Shown piece by piece: positions 5,526-6,704 of a stretch of DNA of 6,704 bases. The first letter of the stretch is position 1, and every line of letters starts with the position of its first letter. The DNA comes from CAZXYF01 sp964644705. GTDB taxonomy: Bacteria; Planctomycetota; Brocadiia; SM23-32. Below the pieces are notes generated by a model, which was not told the origin of the DNA, ran no database searches, and saw only the letters and a program-made list of their open reading frames with translations. The DNA is taken from positions 1 to 6,704 of the forward strand of contig CAZXYF010000175.1 of the NCBI GenBank assembly GCA_964644705.1, written 5' to 3'. The translations under genes and the position numbers were made by a program.

Positions 5526-6467
5526 TTATATCCCAAATTCTTCAAAATCACGAATTCTATGCTCCCACACCCAATCTATTTTTTCACCGGCTTCATACCC
5601 CAGATATCCACAATCAAAGTAGCCACAGAGGAATAAAACATATTCTATTTGCTCTTCCCCATAGCTGTTACGAAGTCGATGAACTTTTTCAGCTTCTTCT
5701 TTTCTCCGCTTATTCGTGTTAGTAAAATCACCCGCCGATTTTGCTTCGACCAACATTGTCTCCTGCTCGGCCGCGGTGGGCTGAATCGCGATATCAACAG
5801 GCACATTCACTGAATCAGTTGGCACATTCATGCGTTTAGCGTATGTCCCAGGGGGTAAATCTTGCCAATGTTCTCGTTTCGCCTGTTCTAATTCACAATA
5901 TCCACGTTGTTCTAAAAACTTGGTAATAGCCCCCAGCTGTCTTTCCTCTTGAGCGTTACGGATAATGGGATCGGAAACAGCTCCCGTTAGCCGGTCTGCA
6001 ACAACTGTAGCCGCTATATGTTCTTCTTTGTCTGTATAATCACGGTCTTCTTTGACCCATTCAAATAAAGTCGCATCTAACAGCCTTTTCAACACCCCAA
6101 CAACGGACTCCAGTTCATCTAATACTTGGACTTTGTCGTAAGTAGGGGGGATTTCACCTTTCTTTTCCATCTCTCCGATCAAGTGCTTTCGCACTCCCGA
6201 CAGTCCTATCAGACGATCTCTTGCTATGGGGGGAGCTGTGCACATGCGGAGAACGTAGAGTAAGTTTGGATTGTCATACAAGTGCTTGGCATTCAGCTTT
6301 CTTAGTTGGCTGGTTTTGTCTATAGTGTCTTCGACATCATTAGTGGCTTTGATTCTTTCTTCCCGGAAAGTCTTGGGAGCGAATTCCAAAAACCACTCGT
6401 TATAAAACTCGACTGATTTCGCAACATCTTCTTTCCACCTATCAGGTTTATCCCTGTTGACTGCCAT
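5526..6467 (-). CDS. XamI-like Type II restriction endonuclease
   Basis: A 313-residue protein that I recognise as resembling the XamI restriction endonuclease family, from the N-terminal pattern DKPDRWKEDVAKSVEFYNEW and RMCTAPPIARDRLIGL (74-89). The C-terminal half carries a PD-(D/E)xK-type site: VPVDIAI with D225, then VEAK with E241 and K243, followed by SAGDFTNTNKRRKEE. The end, GYLGYEAGEKIDWVWEHRI, is also family-like. XamI itself cuts GTCGAC; the specificity here is not provable from sequence. The ATG at 6467 has a GGAGA motif eight to nine bases upstream. The gene is first in an R-then-M operon, and no controller (C) protein gene is seen, so how methylation gets ahead of cleavage is unclear. 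The frame is complete and shows no damage. Confidence 0.82.
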   Translation of the reverse strand: MAVNRDKPDRWKEDVAKSVEFYNEWFLEFAPKTFREERIKATNDVEDTIDKTSQLRKLNAKHLYDNPNLLYVLRMCTAPPIARDRLIGLSGVRKHLIGEMEKKGEIPPTYDKVQVLDELESVVGVLKRLLDATLFEWVKEDRDYTDKEEHIAATVVADRLTGAVSDPIIRNAQEERQLGAITKFLEQRGYCELEQAKREHWQDLPPGTYAKRMNVPTDSVNVPVDIAIQPTAAEQETMLVEAKSAGDFTNTNKRRKEEAEKVHRLRNSYGEEQIEYVLFLCGYFDCGYLGYEAGEKIDWVWEHRIRDFEEFGI

Positions 6468-6535
6468 ATTTCATTCTCCAACTGTATGATCACAGTCTTC
6501 CAAAATAATTGCTACCCCATATACACTGATAAGGC

Positions 6536-6564
6536 ATTATACGAGGTCAAAATGACATGGACAA
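6536..6564 (-). promoter_or_regulatory. promoter of the restriction-modification operon
   Basis: On the minus strand TTGTCC (6559-6564) and a perfect TATAAT (6536-6541) are 17 bases apart, the ideal spacing. Initiation near 6529 gives a leader of about 60 bases before the endonuclease ATG. The box sits just after the possible stop of the upstream reading frame at 6574. Confidence 0.6.
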
Positions 6565-6573
6565 CTTAGCCTT

Positions 6574-6704
6574 CTAATATTCGCATGCACGATTTCTTTT
6601 ACCTACTTCTCGCCACCACTCTTTTCTACGTAAACAGGTGCCATAATTAGCAGCTCCGGCGGGTGGAGGAAGGTCTATTTCAGCCCCTGCTCCCACCTCG
6701 TGCA
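6574..6704 (-). CDS. possible C-terminus of an unknown protein (partial)
   Basis: A minus-strand frame is open from the window edge for 42 codons to a TAG at 6574-6576. It contains IDLPPPAG, NYGTC and RRKEWWREVGKRNRA. The charged, tryptophan-containing composition looks protein-like, but 42 codons open by chance is not rare and I recognise no family. If real, it lies in the same direction as the restriction-modification genes and ends just before their promoter. Confidence 0.3.
   Translation of the reverse strand, partial: HEVGAGAEIDLPPPAGAANYGTCLRRKEWWREVGKRNRACEY

Larger units (their letters stand above)
2355..6704. mobile_element. probable tRNA-Arg genomic island, left portion
   Basis: The segment right of tRNA-Arg begins with an integrase remnant and carries a restriction-modification pair, a standard island cargo. 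By eye the DNA from about 3760 onward is much richer in A and T than the hgcAB region, in both coding and spacer DNA. The right junction is not in the window, so extent and identity are unknown. With the integrase broken, the island is presumably immobile by its own means. Confidence 0.5.

Noticed and set aside
1..6704. CRISPR array or tandem repeats
   Set aside because: No regularly spaced repeated units were seen on either strand.

Overview
The left part of this window carries the mercury-methylation gene pair hgcA-hgcB. Both lie on the minus strand behind a CadC-like ArsR-family metal sensor. The order of transcription is arsR (1937-1542), hgcA (1549-434), hgcB (418-119). arsR and hgcA overlap by 8 nt (ATGCCTGA) and hgcB follows 15 nt after hgcA, so the three look like one translationally coupled operon. 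A promoter (-35 2003-2008, -10 1979-1984) with a palindrome over its -10 box lies upstream of arsR. In known systems HgcA is a corrinoid membrane protein that passes a methyl group to Hg(II), and HgcB is the 2[4Fe-4S] ferredoxin thought to re-reduce it. A metal-responsive repressor at the head of the operon suggests metal-induced expression, but that is an inference.

The middle holds a tRNA-Arg gene (anticodon ACG, plus strand, 2278-2354) with an intrinsic terminator (2361-2400). Reading into it from the other side is a decayed tyrosine recombinase (about 3635-2361, minus). It has three in-frame stops (TAG 3603-3605, TGA 3441-3443, TGA 3201-3203) and three frameshifts (at the G9 tract 3021-3029, near 2780 and near 2664-2672). 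The full R-K-H-R-H-Y catalytic set can still be read across the frames. An integrase beside a tRNA 3' end marks a genomic-island junction, so everything to the right is probably island and arsR-hgcAB is outside it.

The right part is visibly more AT-rich and encodes a complete Type II restriction-modification pair on the minus strand. The endonuclease (6467-5526) resembles the XamI family and has a D-x15-E-x-K site. It is followed 17 nt later by an N6-adenine DNA methyltransferase (5508-3907) with FGQ, EPALGSGSF and NPPY motifs. A good promoter lies at 6536-6564. The window ends inside what may be the last 42 codons of another minus-strand gene.

The window suggests an anaerobic bacterium of a mercury-methylating lineage. 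The integrase style (DFHALR, RATGT, a tail reading into the tRNA) resembles recombinases I associate with the Planctomycetota-Verrucomicrobiota-Kiritimatiellota group, so a PVC host is a tentative guess, not a determination. The clearest points of novelty are a Lys-to-Glu change right after the NVWCAAG cap-helix motif of HgcA, extra paired cysteines in HgcA and HgcB, and the CadC-type regulator fused in translation to hgcA.
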